The notes beneath the pieces are model-generated. The model made no database searches and was not told the origin of the DNA. It worked only from the letters and a program-made list of their open reading frames with translations. From Mycolicibacter heraklionensis (GTDB lineage: Bacteria > Actinomycetota > Actinomycetes > Mycobacteriales > Mycobacteriaceae), in contig NZ_LDPO01000001.1 of assembly GCF_001021505.1 (NCBI RefSeq), positions 1-64,000 on the forward strand: a DNA stretch of 64,000 nt, in the 5' to 3' direction. The first letter of the stretch is position 1. Each line of letters opens with the position of its first letter. The position numbers and the translations under genes are program-made. Positions 50,408-59,586 of this stretch are shown piece after piece.

Positions 50408-50806
50408 TCACCTGACCGTCGACGGTGCGGCCAGCGCCTGGCGGCGCCGCCACAGCACCCACCCGGGCGGCGCGCTGCCCAGCACGATCATCAGCAGCAC
50501 GCCGTAGGCCATCACGCCGCGGTCGGCAAAGATCAGGTCGTCCCCCGGGCCGCCGAGGGTCATCAGCGCGATCGTCAGCAGCCAGGTCCACAGCGGCAGC
50601 GCGGCCAACCGCAGCGACGGCGTGCAGCGCAGCGCCACCCACACCAGGCCGGCGTTGACCAGGCCCCCGACCAGGGCACTGAGCGGAAACGGAATGGCAC
50701 CGATATGCGTGGGCAACAGCAGCGCGGTGGCCACGGCGCAGAGCACGCCGTCAAGGGCTAGCAGGGCCAGCACGACGAAGGTGAAGGCCGGCGTATCAGT
50801 GGGCAT
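50408..50806 (-). CDS. Small integral membrane protein (Rv1171-like)
   Basis: The 132-residue protein has four hydrophobic helices (about residues 7-28, 36-56, 60-82 and 94-113) and no recognisable catalytic motif. It matches Rv1171 in position, between mshB and fbiC. ATG 50806 begins [10 protein letters not shown]; the frame runs further upstream but overlaps the small ORF at 50836. Function unknown. Confidence 0.83.
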   Translation of the reverse strand: MPTDTPAFTFVVLALLALDGVLCAVATALLLPTHIGAIPFPLSALVGGLVNAGLVWVALRCTPSLRLAALPLWTWLLTIALMTLGGPGDDLIFADRGVMAYGVLLMIVLGSAPPGWVLWRRRQALAAPSTVR

Positions 50807-50835
50807 CGCGGGCTCGGTGAGCGACGCGACGGGGC

Positions 50836-50943
50836 TCAAGTGGGGATGCTCTCCAGCTGGCTGACCAACGAACCGACCATCCACTGGTAGCTGTCGAGCC
50901 ACCACTGCCAGTGTTCCAAGTTCGGGTCCAGATCGGGATCCAT
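50836..50943 (-). CDS. Possible 35-residue protein between mshB and the Rv1171-like gene
   Basis: An ATG at 50943 opens a short frame, MDPDLDPNLEHWQWWLDSY continuing to ESIPT, rich in Trp, Asp and Glu. A TAGGTGGG ribosome site lies about 7 nt upstream. The gaps are 38 bp after the mshB stop and 29 bp before the next start on the same strand, so it would fit a polycistronic message. Its acidic, Trp-rich composition is not that of a random GC-rich frame. It is unsupported by homology I can recall. Confidence 0.45.
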   Translation of the reverse strand: MDPDLDPNLEHWQWWLDSYQWMVGSLVSQLESIPT

Positions 50944-50981
50944 GCCTAACCCACCTAAGTCCTTGCCGCTACAAAAACTGC

Positions 50982-51896
50982 TCAGCAGGAGCTTACCCGG
51001 TGGCCGTCGTCGCCGAGCCGAAGTCCGGCCAGGAGATCGGTTTCCCATCCCCGAGCGTCGCGCGGACCGGCGGCACCGGCGGCCAGCACGTAATGTTCAG
51101 CGTCCAAGATCGGCTGGACCACGTTGTTCGACAGCGCAAACGCCCGGCCGGTCGGCCCGACGGTGATCTGGGTGGCGTGGGCGTTCATGGCTGCCACCTT
51201 GGCCGCGCGAGCCTCAGCGGCCTCGATCACCGCATCGATCCGGTCGTCGGGGAAGTCCCCGACCGCCTCCTCGCCCGGCAGCGTCCACTGCGGCAGCCGA
51301 TCGGCGTCCCGCAGTTCTTCCAGGGCGGTTTGCCTGGTGCTGCCGGCGGTCACCGTCCAGTAGAACTTCGGCGTGGCCCATCCCGATTCGGAGCCGTCGG
51401 CGTCGTCTGCCGCTGCGGCCAGCGCCGCAGTGGTGATGTGGTGGGCATGTATGTGGTCGGGATGGCCGTAACCACCGCTCGGGTCATAGCTGACGACGAC
51501 GTGCGGGCGCAGCCTGCGGATGACGGTGGCCAGCGCCGCGACGGTCTCGGTGTCGTCGGCGTCGATGAACCGCTGCTGTCGCCGCGCCGGGGTGCCGGTC
51601 ATTCCCGAGTCGCGCCAGCGTCCGGCCCCGCCGAGAAACTCCGGTGGGCCGACCCCCAGCGCCCGCAGCGCCGCCGTCAGCTCCCCGATCCGGTATCCAC
51701 CCAATTGGTCGGCCGCCGCCACCGCCAGGTGCGCCCAGCGTTCCCCGATGACCTCACCCTCCTCCCCCAGCGTGCAGGTCACCACGTGCACGTCGGCGCC
51801 GCGGGCGGCGTAGTGGGCGATCGTCGCCCCGGTCGTCAGGGTTTCGTCATCGGGGTGGGCATGCACGAACAGCAGCCGTGGAATCGGATCCGACAC
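50982..51896 (-). CDS. mshB: GlcNAc-Ins deacetylase MshB (mycothiol synthesis)
   Basis: MshB removes the acetyl group from GlcNAc-inositol, the second step to mycothiol. The 304-residue LmbE-like zinc enzyme has the metal motif AHPDDE (residues 12-17 in [14 protein letters not shown]), the conserved [11 protein letters not shown] loop and [12 protein letters not shown] with the third metal ligand. Rv1170 has 303 residues. GTG 51896 lies 6 nt after TAGGGT, a leaderless start. It appears to lead an operon with the small ORF and Rv1171-like gene. Confidence 0.95.
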   Translation of the reverse strand: MSDPIPRLLFVHAHPDDETLTTGATIAHYAARGADVHVVTCTLGEEGEVIGERWAHLAVAAADQLGGYRIGELTAALRALGVGPPEFLGGAGRWRDSGMTGTPARRQQRFIDADDTETVAALATVIRRLRPHVVVSYDPSGGYGHPDHIHAHHITTAALAAAADDADGSESGWATPKFYWTVTAGSTRQTALEELRDADRLPQWTLPGEEAVGDFPDDRIDAVIEAAEARAAKVAAMNAHATQITVGPTGRAFALSNNVVQPILDAEHYVLAAGAAGPRDARGWETDLLAGLRLGDDGHRVSSC

Positions 51897-51902
51897 GCCA
51901 AA

Positions 51903-51908
51903 ACCCTA
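51903..51908 (-). promoter_or_regulatory. -10 box (TAGGGT), leaderless promoter of mshB
   Basis: TAGGGT ends 6 nt before the mshB GTG at 51896 on the minus strand. Confidence 0.5.
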
Positions 51909-51947
51909 TCGCCGCACGGCCGAATGGATCGGCGGCCCTCGAACCGA

Positions 51948-52832
51948 TCAGAACAGACCGGCGAACAGCCCATCCCAGTCGATGCTGCCCAACAGCAGCG
52001 CGAGGTTGTCGCCCTGGATGGCGTTGACGATGTCGTTGAACGCGTCTGGGCTCAATCCGAGCATGGTGGTCCAGTCGGCGTCGAGGATCGCCGGGTCGAA
52101 GTGGCCGAGCAGGCTGTCGTGGGTGTCGAAGCTGATGCCCATCAGGTCGTTGAACGCGGCCTCATTCTGCGCCAGCACCGTGTTGTTGAGGCTGAAGATC
52201 CAGTTCACCACGTCGTTGAACTCAGGGTTGTCGCCGAACAACCGCTCGGCGGCGGCCTGCTGCGCTGCGACCAGGGCACTGTTGAACCCTGACTCCATCG
52301 CGATGACGGCGGCGCTCAACGTCTGTTGCGGGTCCGGGAGGCCCTGCAGCAGGAGGCTGAAGTTGGCTACCGCGTCGGCCGCGGCGGTGTTGGCGGTCTG
52401 CTCGGTTCCGCCGCTGAACGCGCCGGCACCCGGGAGCTCCAGCCCGCTGAGGTCAGGCGTGAAAGGCGCGCCGAGCGGCAGGTTCTGCGGATCGAAGCTG
52501 CCGCCGGTCAACTCGTTCAACACCGTCGCGTCCAGGTCGCCCGCATTGAACGCCGAGCCGACCCCATAGGCGTCGTCGCCGCCCCCGAAGAGCAGCGAAC
52601 CCAGGTTGATGTACGGGCCGTCAGCACCGCCGCTGCCGACGAAATCCGGGCGGACGTGATTTTCGATCACGTCGAGGCCCGGGGTCACGTCGAGGTTTGC
52701 CGCGGCCAGGTCGATGTCGCGAATCTGTACATCGGGCAGGGCAGGGGTCATCGACGTCAGCACTGCAACCAGGCCGCTGACACCCAGAGCTGCGGCTGCC
52801 ACCGTGGCGCAACGGCGAGCGAGGTGTTCCAT
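51948..52832 (-). CDS. Secreted mycobacterial protein of unknown family
   Basis: The 294-residue protein has an N-terminal signal segment (RRCATVAAAALGVSGLVAVLT) followed by an acidic region. The rest is a mixture of low-complexity (SLLFGGGDDAYG, PGAGAFSGG) and predicted helical parts with repeated hydrophobic pairs. A long Ala/Gln-rich helix (MESGFNSALVAAQQAAAERLFG) and a C-terminal IDWDGLFAGLF are visible. No PE, PPE or known enzyme motif was seen. GGAGGGG (52841-52847) is 8 nt before ATG 52832, choosing that start over an upstream ATG at 52898. Its equivalent is not present near Rv1166-Rv1170. Confidence 0.78.
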   Translation of the reverse strand: MEHLARRCATVAAAALGVSGLVAVLTSMTPALPDVQIRDIDLAAANLDVTPGLDVIENHVRPDFVGSGGADGPYINLGSLLFGGGDDAYGVGSAFNAGDLDATVLNELTGGSFDPQNLPLGAPFTPDLSGLELPGAGAFSGGTEQTANTAAADAVANFSLLLQGLPDPQQTLSAAVIAMESGFNSALVAAQQAAAERLFGDNPEFNDVVNWIFSLNNTVLAQNEAAFNDLMGISFDTHDSLLGHFDPAILDADWTTMLGLSPDAFNDIVNAIQGDNLALLLGSIDWDGLFAGLF

Positions 52833-52965
52833 TGACAAATCCCCTCCGACGAGTCCCGCGCAGGTTTGCTTAATCTTACCCAAGAATTGTCTGTGCACAA
52901 GACGTCGTTAATGCCGATTCCGGCTGGGCCGTACGTAGCGCCCGGAGCACGCCGCTAGGGCAGCA

Positions 52966-54858
52966 TCAGGGCAGCTTGATCCAGTTGCCGGCCTCGCCCA
53001 CGATGCCCACCGGTACCGCGCCGGTAAGGCTGACATTGGTCACGCTCGGGCCGACGGCCACGATCGTGGTGTCCTGAAGGATGGGCAGCACCGTCGCCAT
53101 ATTCCACAGCCGCGGCTCAACGGCGGCGATCACCTCGCCGATGGGTTTGCTGCCGTCGAGGGCGGCGTCGATCTCAGCCTGGATGGCATGGTCGCAGACG
53201 CCGGTGATGTTCGACGGAGCCTGTACCAGCGCGCCTGGCGCGGGGGTGCGCGGCGGTGCCTTCGAGGTCGGGGTGGCCGGTGCGGGCGCCGGGGACTGCG
53301 GCGGAGTTGTCGAAGGCGCCGGAACCGGTGTGCCCGAGGTGGGCACGGTGGTAGGCGCCAGCGCGCCGCAGCCGTAGCGCGAAGCCAACAGCGTCGCCAG
53401 GTCGCCGCCGGCCTGCTGCCAGCCGACGATCGCATCGACCTGCTGGGTGACCAGCGCTTCCCGGTAGAGCTTCACCGGGTCGAGCGCGAGCACCGTCGCG
53501 GCAATGCCGACGTTGCGCAGCTGGTCGGCGGCGGTGTTGGCCACGGCCAGCGAGGTCGGGTCGTTGGCCGCCACCCCGATGACCAAGGACAACTGCTCGC
53601 CGCCCTTGCTGATCCGCCCCCGGGTGATCTCCGGCGGGTGCGGCACACCGGTGGCCGAGCCGGCCGGTGGAACCAGCGCGGACGGCGGCGCATCCTTTTC
53701 GACGCGGTAGCCGGCCGCCTGCAGCAGCGCCAGCGCCGCCGATTCGGACATGGCCGGCGGCGCGGTGGGCACGTAGCCGGGATCGCTGGGGGTACGGATC
53801 TGGGCCTGGTCCAAGGTGACGGTGTTGTCGCTGCCGGCGCCCACCGTGGCCAGCAGGCCGACGTCGAGCAGTCCCAGAACGGCCCGGCGCACCCGTACAT
53901 CGGCCAGTTTGGGGTCTGCTGCCCGCAGCGCGAGCTGCATGATTCGGGGCGTGACCACCCGGGTGGTCTGCACGCTGGGGATCACCGACAGCTGAGCGAA
54001 CGCCGCCGAGCCGCCGTGCACCTGGGCCACCTGGGTGTCACCGTTGCGGATGGAGTCGGCCAGCGCTGCCGCTGAGCCGGCGCGGCGGAACAGGACCAGG
54101 TCCGGCTTGGCCGGCGGACCCCAGTAGCGGTCGTTGCGGGCGAGCAGGATCGCGTCGCGCTGCGGGTCGATGTTCTCCACCCGGAACTGGCCACCGGTGA
54201 CCGGCAGCGCCCGGGCCAGCCCGGCCGGGAAACCACCGGGCACGTCCTTGACGATGTGCGCCGGAAGGATGTTGTTGAACAGCTCCCGCCAAGCCGGGTA
54301 CGGCTTGGCGAAGGTCACCACCACCTGCTTGCCGCCTTCGACGGAGTGCACGCCGGTGATCAGGTCATAACCGGCCGGATCGACGACGCCGGGCTGGCTG
54401 ACCATCTGCTGCCACAGGTACCAGAAGTCGTCGGCGGCGATCGGCGCGTTGTCGGTCCAGGACGCCTCGGGGCGGATCCGGTAGGTCACCGTGAACGGCG
54501 CCTCGGAAGTCACCGTGGCCGACACCAACAGGTTCGGGTCCATCTCCCACCGCGACCCGGTGGGCGTGCTGGAGTCCGGGACGGGCCGAAACGCGCTGGG
54601 CAGCACCAACGCGCTGATCGCCGCGGTGACGGCCGACAGGTCCGAGCGCAGATGGGGATTGAAGCCGGCCCCGATGGAGTCGATGCCCATGATGATCTGG
54701 CTGATGCGCTTGGGCGGTGGCGGAGCGCTTTTCGGGGTCTCGGTGCTCTGTGGCGCCGGTGGCGGGTTCACCGTGCACCCCGACACCAACAGCAGCATCA
54801 CGCAAGCCAGCGCTGCCGCCGTGACACGGGCTCGGCGGGCTGGTCTCGGCACGGCCAC
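52966..54858 (-). CDS. lpqW: Lipoprotein LpqW (lipoarabinomannan branch-point regulator)
   Basis: LpqW helps divert phosphatidylinositol mannosides towards lipoarabinomannan. The 630-residue protein has a lipobox LVSGC (Cys about 26), a Pro-rich linker, and an ABC-type substrate-binding (SBP5) fold: [56 protein letters not shown] Pro/Thr/Ala insert (about 535-580) lies before the conserved C-terminus. Rv1166 (635 aa) matches closely. The start GTG 54858 begins [13 protein letters not shown] 54852 is an alternative. It follows typA by 65 bp. Confidence 0.92.
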   Translation of the reverse strand: MAVPRPARRARVTAAALACVMLLLVSGCTVNPPPAPQSTETPKSAPPPPKRISQIIMGIDSIGAGFNPHLRSDLSAVTAAISALVLPSAFRPVPDSSTPTGSRWEMDPNLLVSATVTSEAPFTVTYRIRPEASWTDNAPIAADDFWYLWQQMVSQPGVVDPAGYDLITGVHSVEGGKQVVVTFAKPYPAWRELFNNILPAHIVKDVPGGFPAGLARALPVTGGQFRVENIDPQRDAILLARNDRYWGPPAKPDLVLFRRAGSAAALADSIRNGDTQVAQVHGGSAAFAQLSVIPSVQTTRVVTPRIMQLALRAADPKLADVRVRRAVLGLLDVGLLATVGAGSDNTVTLDQAQIRTPSDPGYVPTAPPAMSESAALALLQAAGYRVEKDAPPSALVPPAGSATGVPHPPEITRGRISKGGEQLSLVIGVAANDPTSLAVANTAADQLRNVGIAATVLALDPVKLYREALVTQQVDAIVGWQQAGGDLATLLASRYGCGALAPTTVPTSGTPVPAPSTTPPQSPAPAPATPTSKAPPRTPAPGALVQAPSNITGVCDHAIQAEIDAALDGSKPIGEVIAAVEPRLWNMATVLPILQDTTIVAVGPSVTNVSLTGAVPVGIVGEAGNWIKLP

Positions 54859-54923
54859 CAGGGTATCCGGGCGGCGATTTCGACGCGAAGACCATCGCGC
54901 AGCGCGCAAAACCGCGCCCAACC

Positions 54924-56807
54924 CTAGAGGTTCTTGGCCCGCGCCCGGCTGCGCGCCCGCAGCGTCGAGTCCAGTTCGACCTTGCGGACCCGGACCACCT
55001 CCGGAGTGACCTCGACGCACTCGTCGGCCGCGCAGAACTCCATCGCCTGCTCCAGATCGAGCTCGATCGGGCGGGCCAGCGTCTCCATCACGTCGGCCGT
55101 CGATGACCGCATGTTGGTCAGCTTCTTCTCCTTGGTGACATTGATGTCGAGATCCTCGGCCCGCGGGTTGATGCCGACCACCATGCCCTGATAGGTGTCC
55201 TGGCCCGGCTCGACGAAGAACTGCCCACGGTCCGCCAACTGGATCAGCGCGAACGGGGTGATGGTGCCGGCCCGGTCCGAGACCAGCGACCCGGTGTGCC
55301 GAGCGCGGATCTCGCCGGCCCACGGCTGGTAGCCCTCGAACACCGCGTTGGCGATGCCGGTGCCGCGGGTCTCGGTGAGAAAGTCTGTGCGCCAACCGAT
55401 CAGGCCGCGGCTGGGGATGATGAACTCCATCCGCACCCACCCGGTGGTGTGGTTGGCCATCTCGGTCATCCGGCCCTTGCGTGCCGCCGCCAGCTGGGTG
55501 ATGGCGCCGACGTACTCCTCGGGACAGTCGACGGTGAGGTGCTCGAACGGCTCGTGCACCTTGCCGTCGACCTTGCGCGTCACCACCTGCGGCTTGCCGA
55601 CGGTCAGCTCGAAGCCCTCGCGGCGCATCTGCTCGACGAGGATGGCCAGCGCCAGCTCGCCACGGCCTTGGACCTCCCAGGCGTCGGGACGGCCGATGTC
55701 GACGACCCGGACCGAGACGTTGCCGATCAGCTCGGTGTCCAGACGCGTCTTGACCATCCGCGCGGTCAGTTTGTGGCCGGAGACCTTGCCCGCCAGCGGC
55801 GAGGTGTTGGTTCCGATCGTCACCGAGATCGCCGGCTCGTCGACGGTGATGCGCGGCAACGCGACCGGGGTGGCCAGATCGGCCAGGGTGTCACCGATCA
55901 TGATGTCGGGGATCCCGGCGACGGCGACGATGTCGCCGGCTTCGGCTTCGTCGGTGGGCGTGCGCTCAACCCCCTCGGTCACCAGCAGTTCGGTGATCTT
56001 CGCGCCTGCGGTCACCGGTTCGCCGTCGACCTCGCGCATCCAGGCGACCTGCTGGCCCTTACGGATGCGGCCGTTGTAGACCCGGATCAGGGCGAGCCGG
56101 CCCAGGAACGGCGAGGCATCGAGGTTGGTGACCAGCGCCTGCAGCGGCGCCTCCGGGTCGCCCGAGGGCGGCGGGACGTGCTCGAGCAGCACGTCGAACA
56201 GCGGGTCGAGGTTCTCGCCATCGGGAACCTGGCCGTCGGCCGGCGCTACCGTGCTCGCCACCCCGGCCCGGCCCGAGGCGTACAGCGTGGGCAGCCCCAG
56301 CGCGTGCTCGGCAGCGGCCTGCGCTTCGTCGTCCAGGTCGCTGGCCACGTCGAGCAGCAGGTCGTGGCTGGCGTCGACCACCTCGGCGATCCGGGCGTCG
56401 GGCCGGTCGGTCTTGTTGACCACCAGGATCACCGGCAGGTGCGCGGCCAGCGCCTTGCGCAGCACGAACCGGGTCTGCGGCAGCGGCCCCTCGGAGGCGT
56501 CCACCAGCAGTACCACACCGTCGACCATGGACAGCCCGCGTTCTACCTCGCCGCCGAAGTCGGCGTGGCCCGGGGTGTCGATCACATTGATGACGGTGAC
56601 GGTGCCGTCCGGGTTGTGGCGATGCACGGCCGTGTTCTTGGCCAGGATGGTGATGCCCTTTTCCCGCTCCAGATCACCGGAGTCCATCACCCGGTCGGCG
56701 GCCTCGCCGCGTTCCTGCAGGGCGCCGGACTGGCGGAGCATGGCGTCGACCAGAGTCGTCTTGCCGTGGTCTACGTGCGCGACGATGGCGACGTTACGAA
56801 AGTTCAC
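54924..56807 (-). CDS. typA: Translational GTPase TypA/BipA
   Basis: TypA is a ribosome-binding GTPase affecting assembly and stress adaptation. The 627-residue protein has G1 [16 protein letters not shown]2 with [13 protein letters not shown]3 DTPGHADF, and G4 NKTDRPDA, followed by EF-G-like beta-barrel, domain III/V and the TypA-specific C-terminal domain ([28 protein letters not shown]). GTG 56807 begins [15 protein letters not shown] as in Rv1165; the ORF is open for 7 more codons. It leads into lpqW. Confidence 0.95.
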   Translation of the reverse strand: MNFRNVAIVAHVDHGKTTLVDAMLRQSGALQERGEAADRVMDSGDLEREKGITILAKNTAVHRHNPDGTVTVINVIDTPGHADFGGEVERGLSMVDGVVLLVDASEGPLPQTRFVLRKALAAHLPVILVVNKTDRPDARIAEVVDASHDLLLDVASDLDDEAQAAAEHALGLPTLYASGRAGVASTVAPADGQVPDGENLDPLFDVLLEHVPPPSGDPEAPLQALVTNLDASPFLGRLALIRVYNGRIRKGQQVAWMREVDGEPVTAGAKITELLVTEGVERTPTDEAEAGDIVAVAGIPDIMIGDTLADLATPVALPRITVDEPAISVTIGTNTSPLAGKVSGHKLTARMVKTRLDTELIGNVSVRVVDIGRPDAWEVQGRGELALAILVEQMRREGFELTVGKPQVVTRKVDGKVHEPFEHLTVDCPEEYVGAITQLAAARKGRMTEMANHTTGWVRMEFIIPSRGLIGWRTDFLTETRGTGIANAVFEGYQPWAGEIRARHTGSLVSDRAGTITPFALIQLADRGQFFVEPGQDTYQGMVVGINPRAEDLDINVTKEKKLTNMRSSTADVMETLARPIELDLEQAMEFCAADECVEVTPEVVRVRKVELDSTLRARSRARAKNL

Positions 56808-56858
56808 CGGGCGATTCTGCCAGCGCACCCTGTCAATCGCGAAAACGTGAAAGCCACG

Positions 56859-57248
56859 TCACAGCCCGAGGGGGGACTCCGCGGAGAACCTCTCGAGCTC
56901 CTTGAGGTGCAGTTCGGTCAGCGATTGCAGACACTGCGCCGCCGTTTCGGTGAGCTGCAGCCGGATCACCCGCTGATCGCCGCTGTCGCGGACCCGGGTG
57001 ACCAGGCCGGCGGCTTCGGCCCGCTGGATCAGCTCTCCGGCACTGTGGTGGCGCAACAGCAGGTACTCCGCGATGTCGCCGACCGTCGGCCCCCGCGAGT
57101 CGCTGTGGCCGCGCACCGCCAGCAGCAATTGGTGCTGCGCCGGGGTGAGTCCGGCCGCTTGCGCCTGGTCGGCGCTCCACCGCTCAAAGCGCCGCAGCCG
57201 CGTGCGGAACGCAAGCAGCCGGGAATAGACGTCGTCAGGCAGTGGCAC
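56859..57248 (-). CDS. MarR-family transcriptional regulator
   Basis: The 129-residue protein has a winged helix (LTPAQHQLLLAVRGHSDSRGP, IAEYLLLRHHSAGELIQRAEAAGLVTRV, then DQRVIRLQLTETAA) with flanking helices. GTG 57248 follows TAAAGT by 7 nt, a leaderless start. It has no equivalent between narI and typA in M. tuberculosis, so it belongs to the inserted group. Its ligand and targets are unknown; the RidA and PhyH genes lie upstream on the same strand. Confidence 0.87.
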   Translation of the reverse strand: MPLPDDVYSRLLAFRTRLRRFERWSADQAQAAGLTPAQHQLLLAVRGHSDSRGPTVGDIAEYLLLRHHSAGELIQRAEAAGLVTRVRDSGDQRVIRLQLTETAAQCLQSLTELHLKELERFSAESPLGL

Positions 57249-57255
57249 GTCTGTA

Positions 57256-57261
57256 ACTTTA
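57256..57261 (-). promoter_or_regulatory. -10 box (TAAAGT), leaderless promoter of the MarR gene
   Basis: TAAAGT ends 7 nt before GTG 57248 on the minus strand. Confidence 0.5.
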
Positions 57262-57287
57262 TGCCGACCAGCGCCTGCGCGCGCAGC

Positions 57288-57671
57288 TCAGCTCAGCCGT
57301 GCGGTGATCCGGATTTCAACCACCGCCCCGGGGATGGCCAGTTCGGAAATGCCGACGGCCGTCCACGCGGGGTACGGGGCGGACACGAAGGTGTCCTTGA
57401 CGGCGACGAATCGGTCGATCTGCTCAGAGAGCCCGACGTGGTAAGTGGTCATCTCAACCACATCGGCGAAGGTGAGACCCACCTCGCCGAGCAGCCCGCG
57501 CAGATTCTCGAAGGCCAGGGTGATCTGTTCGGTCGGGTCCTCCGGAACGCTCAGGTCGGGCCGGATCCCGATCATGCCCGAGCAGCGCAGCTGATCGCCG
57601 ACGATGACGGCTGGCGCGTAGTGAAAGTTGTCGTAGATCGGCTGCATCCACTCCGGAATCACGACCTGCAT
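57288..57671 (-). CDS. RidA/YjgF-family protein
   Basis: The 127-residue protein has the RidA fold: an early YAPAVIVGDQLRCSGMIGI strand pair, FENLRGLLGEVGLTFADVVEMTTY, and the C-terminal AWTAVGISELAIPGAVVEIRITA. Typical RidA deaminases carry an Arg in a RTAVQV-like segment (here AWTAVGI lacks it), so imine hydrolase activity is uncertain. AAGGAG 10 nt before ATG 57671 supports the start. It overlaps nothing but sits 31 bp after the PhyH stop, in one operon. Confidence 0.85.
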   Translation of the reverse strand: MQVVIPEWMQPIYDNFHYAPAVIVGDQLRCSGMIGIRPDLSVPEDPTEQITLAFENLRGLLGEVGLTFADVVEMTTYHVGLSEQIDRFVAVKDTFVSAPYPAWTAVGISELAIPGAVVEIRITARLS

Positions 57672-57702
57672 GGGTTGCTCCTTGTCCGATTCAGCGTCCG
57701 AT

Positions 57703-58533
57703 TCAGCGCAGCTGGGCGAAGTACTCGGGGTGGTACGGGTCGCCCGGCTTGAGGGTCGGGTCGTTGAGGCCACTGATGTCATGTCCGAAATCGGGCTTGG
57801 TCGACGGTAACGGGCGGTAGAACAGTTTGTCGCCGAAGAACCGCAAGACCAGTGTGTGGCGGTCCGGGCAGTCCGGGGTCACCGGGGCACCGCCGTGCAG
57901 GATCCCGGAGTGGAAGACCAGCGCGTCGCCGGGCTCCAGGTCCCAGGAGACAACATCCCACGAGGCCGGGTCCTGTGCGCGGTCAGCTTCGATGTCTGGC
58001 AGCCGAGGCCAGTCACCGTTCCCCCACAGCGGCTTGGTGGGGTCGGCCGGGTCGGTGTAGGACGTGCCGTCGTACTGGGTGCCGAGATGGGAGCCGCGGA
58101 CGAACTCAAGCGCGTTGCGTTGGGGTAGCTTTTCGAAGCTGATCCAGATGTTGAGCAGGTGCGGACCGTTGGCCGGCATGTAGGAGGTGTCCTGGTGCCA
58201 GGGCGAGCGGCCGGCTTTGCCGCCCTTCTTCATGAACAGCTCCTCGCCCAGGAACCAGACGTGTTCGGAGTCCCACAGCGATGCCGCGAGGTCGGCGAGG
58301 CCGAGGTCCTTGATCAGCAGGAGGTACTGCTCGATGTTGTCCGGGTTGCCGTATTCGTTGAAGTGTTCGTCAGGGGTGCCCGGGTAGACGCGTTTGGCCT
58401 GCGGACTCGGGTGGGCGATCCCGTAGTCGTAGCTCTCCCGCACTCGGCCCAGCTGTTGGGCGTCGAATAGGCCCGGGGCGACGGCGGCTCCATCGGCGGC
58501 CAAGTCCTGCTTCAGTTGCTCGGTTACCTGCAT
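57703..58533 (-). CDS. Phytanoyl-CoA dioxygenase (PhyH)-family protein
   Basis: PhyH enzymes are Fe(II)/2-oxoglutarate hydroxylases acting on acyl-CoA or natural products. The 276-residue protein has the metal-binding H-x-D in SPWHQDTSY, a distal His in ILHGGAPV and an Arg in VLRFFGDKLFY that would hold 2-oxoglutarate. ATG 58533 has GAGGTAGAGGT upstream; earlier in-frame starts lie in the operator region. It is divergent from a TetR gene and followed by RidA, suggesting a small catabolic or detoxifying unit. Confidence 0.88.
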   Translation of the reverse strand: MQVTEQLKQDLAADGAAVAPGLFDAQQLGRVRESYDYGIAHPSPQAKRVYPGTPDEHFNEYGNPDNIEQYLLLIKDLGLADLAASLWDSEHVWFLGEELFMKKGGKAGRSPWHQDTSYMPANGPHLLNIWISFEKLPQRNALEFVRGSHLGTQYDGTSYTDPADPTKPLWGNGDWPRLPDIEADRAQDPASWDVVSWDLEPGDALVFHSGILHGGAPVTPDCPDRHTLVLRFFGDKLFYRPLPSTKPDFGHDISGLNDPTLKPGDPYHPEYFAQLR

Positions 58534-58544
58534 GACCTCTACCT

Positions 58545-58578
58545 CATAACAGTTGTGATGATCGTAACGGGTGTTATG
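58545..58578. promoter_or_regulatory. Operator candidate between phyH and tetR
   Basis: CATAACA (58545-58551) and TGTTATG (58572-58578) are perfect 7-bp inverse copies; between them GTTGTGATGATCGTAAC adds an imperfect inner dyad. It lies 11 bp upstream of the PhyH ATG and about 43 bp before the TetR ATG. Confidence 0.6.
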
Positions 58579-58621
58579 CTCGGTCACGTTTTCCCCGTTG
58601 TCAAGCCCCCGGAGCAAGCCG

Positions 58622-59272
58622 ATGTCCCTCAGCGAATCCGCCCCCGCGTCCCGGCCGGGGGTACCGACCACGGGTGCTCGGCGGGCCGAAGTCGCCGACG
58701 CCGCGGTGCGCGTGATCGCCCGCGACGGACTGTCCGGCGCCTCGCTGCGCTCGATCGCCCGCGAGATCGGCTACACCACCGGCGTGGTGATGCACCACTT
58801 CAGCGGTAAAGAAGAGTTGCTGGTGGCGGCGGCCGACACAGTCCTGGCCCCGTTCGAGGAGCTGCTCGACCAGGCACTGGCGATGCCCGACACGTTCGAA
58901 GGGCTCCGTCGGATGTGCGTGATCCCGCTGCCCACCACCGAGGCCAAGCAGGTCATGCCCCGCTTCTACGCGCAGGTCCTCGCCAGCTCGGAGACCGAGC
59001 CCGCGCTCGCGGCAGCCTTCCAGACCCGCTATGGGGCCATCCGCAACGGCATCAGGTCACTGCTGGCCCATGGCCAGCACAACGGCTCGTTGCGGACAGA
59101 TTTCGACCCCGCCGCGCAGTGTGATGTGCTGTGCGCACTCGTCGACGGCCTGGCATTGCATGCGGTCAGCGAACCCGCCAGGTTCCCGCCCGGCCGGATC
59201 GAGGCGCTGATCACCGATGAGTTGGAGAAGCTCCGGCCGCGAGACCGACAGGACGGTCGCGGCGCGCCCTAG
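58622..59272 (+). CDS. TetR-family regulator divergent from phyH-ridA
   Basis: The 216-residue protein has an HTH (about residues 20-62: RRAEVADAAVRVIARDGLSGA, SIAREIGYTTGVVMHHFSGKEELL) and a helical ligand domain. GGAG 9 nt before ATG 58622 selects this start over GTG 58571, which would lie in the operator. By its position it probably represses the PhyH-RidA operon and itself. Its stop overlaps the DUF732 stop by 4 bp (convergent). Confidence 0.87.
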   Translation: MSLSESAPASRPGVPTTGARRAEVADAAVRVIARDGLSGASLRSIAREIGYTTGVVMHHFSGKEELLVAAADTVLAPFEELLDQALAMPDTFEGLRRMCVIPLPTTEAKQVMPRFYAQVLASSETEPALAAAFQTRYGAIRNGIRSLLAHGQHNGSLRTDFDPAAQCDVLCALVDGLALHAVSEPARFPPGRIEALITDELEKLRPRDRQDGRGAP

Positions 59273-59586
59273 GTGCCGTTGCGCACCAGCTGATCCGGGC
59301 AGTACGACTGGGCAGCGATCCCCACGAACTGGGTTCCATGCTCAGTCGTCAGGCCCGGGTTGCGGGCCTTGAGACCCTCCAACACTTCCGGGCTCGGCTT
59401 GCCCTCGGCGATCAAGCCGCACACCAACTTGGCGGTGATAATGGCCTGGTCAGCATTGGTGTAGGTGATGCCGGCGGCCCGCAGGGACACCAGGAAGGCG
59501 GTGTCGGTCTCCGAGGGATCGGCGTGAGCCGGCGCAGCGAGGCAGATACAGCCAAGGGCGCCGAGCAGGGCCGCGCGGATTCTCAC
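59269..59586 (-). CDS. DUF732 secreted protein coupled to narI
   Basis: The 105-residue protein has a signal peptide (RIRAALLGALGCICLAAPAHA-D) and the DUF732 pattern: DTAFLVSLRAAGI, TNADQAIITAKLVCGLIAEG, and a second Cys in AAQSYCPDQL, which pairs with the first in an all-helical domain. DUF732 proteins are common secreted mycobacterial proteins without known function. GTG 59586 with a GGAGGGG site overlaps the narI stop (59583), so it is translated together with the nitrate reductase operon. Confidence 0.9.
   Translation of the reverse strand: MRIRAALLGALGCICLAAPAHADPSETDTAFLVSLRAAGITYTNADQAIITAKLVCGLIAEGKPSPEVLEGLKARNPGLTTEHGTQFVGIAAQSYCPDQLVRNGT

Noticed and set aside
54859..55440. Upstream extension of the lpqW frame
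   Set aside because: It runs through the end of typA in another phase; the lipoprotein signal begins near 54858.
55296..57752. Very long plus-strand frame opposite typA, MarR and RidA
   Set aside because: Antisense frame with no domain; the minus-strand genes are certain.
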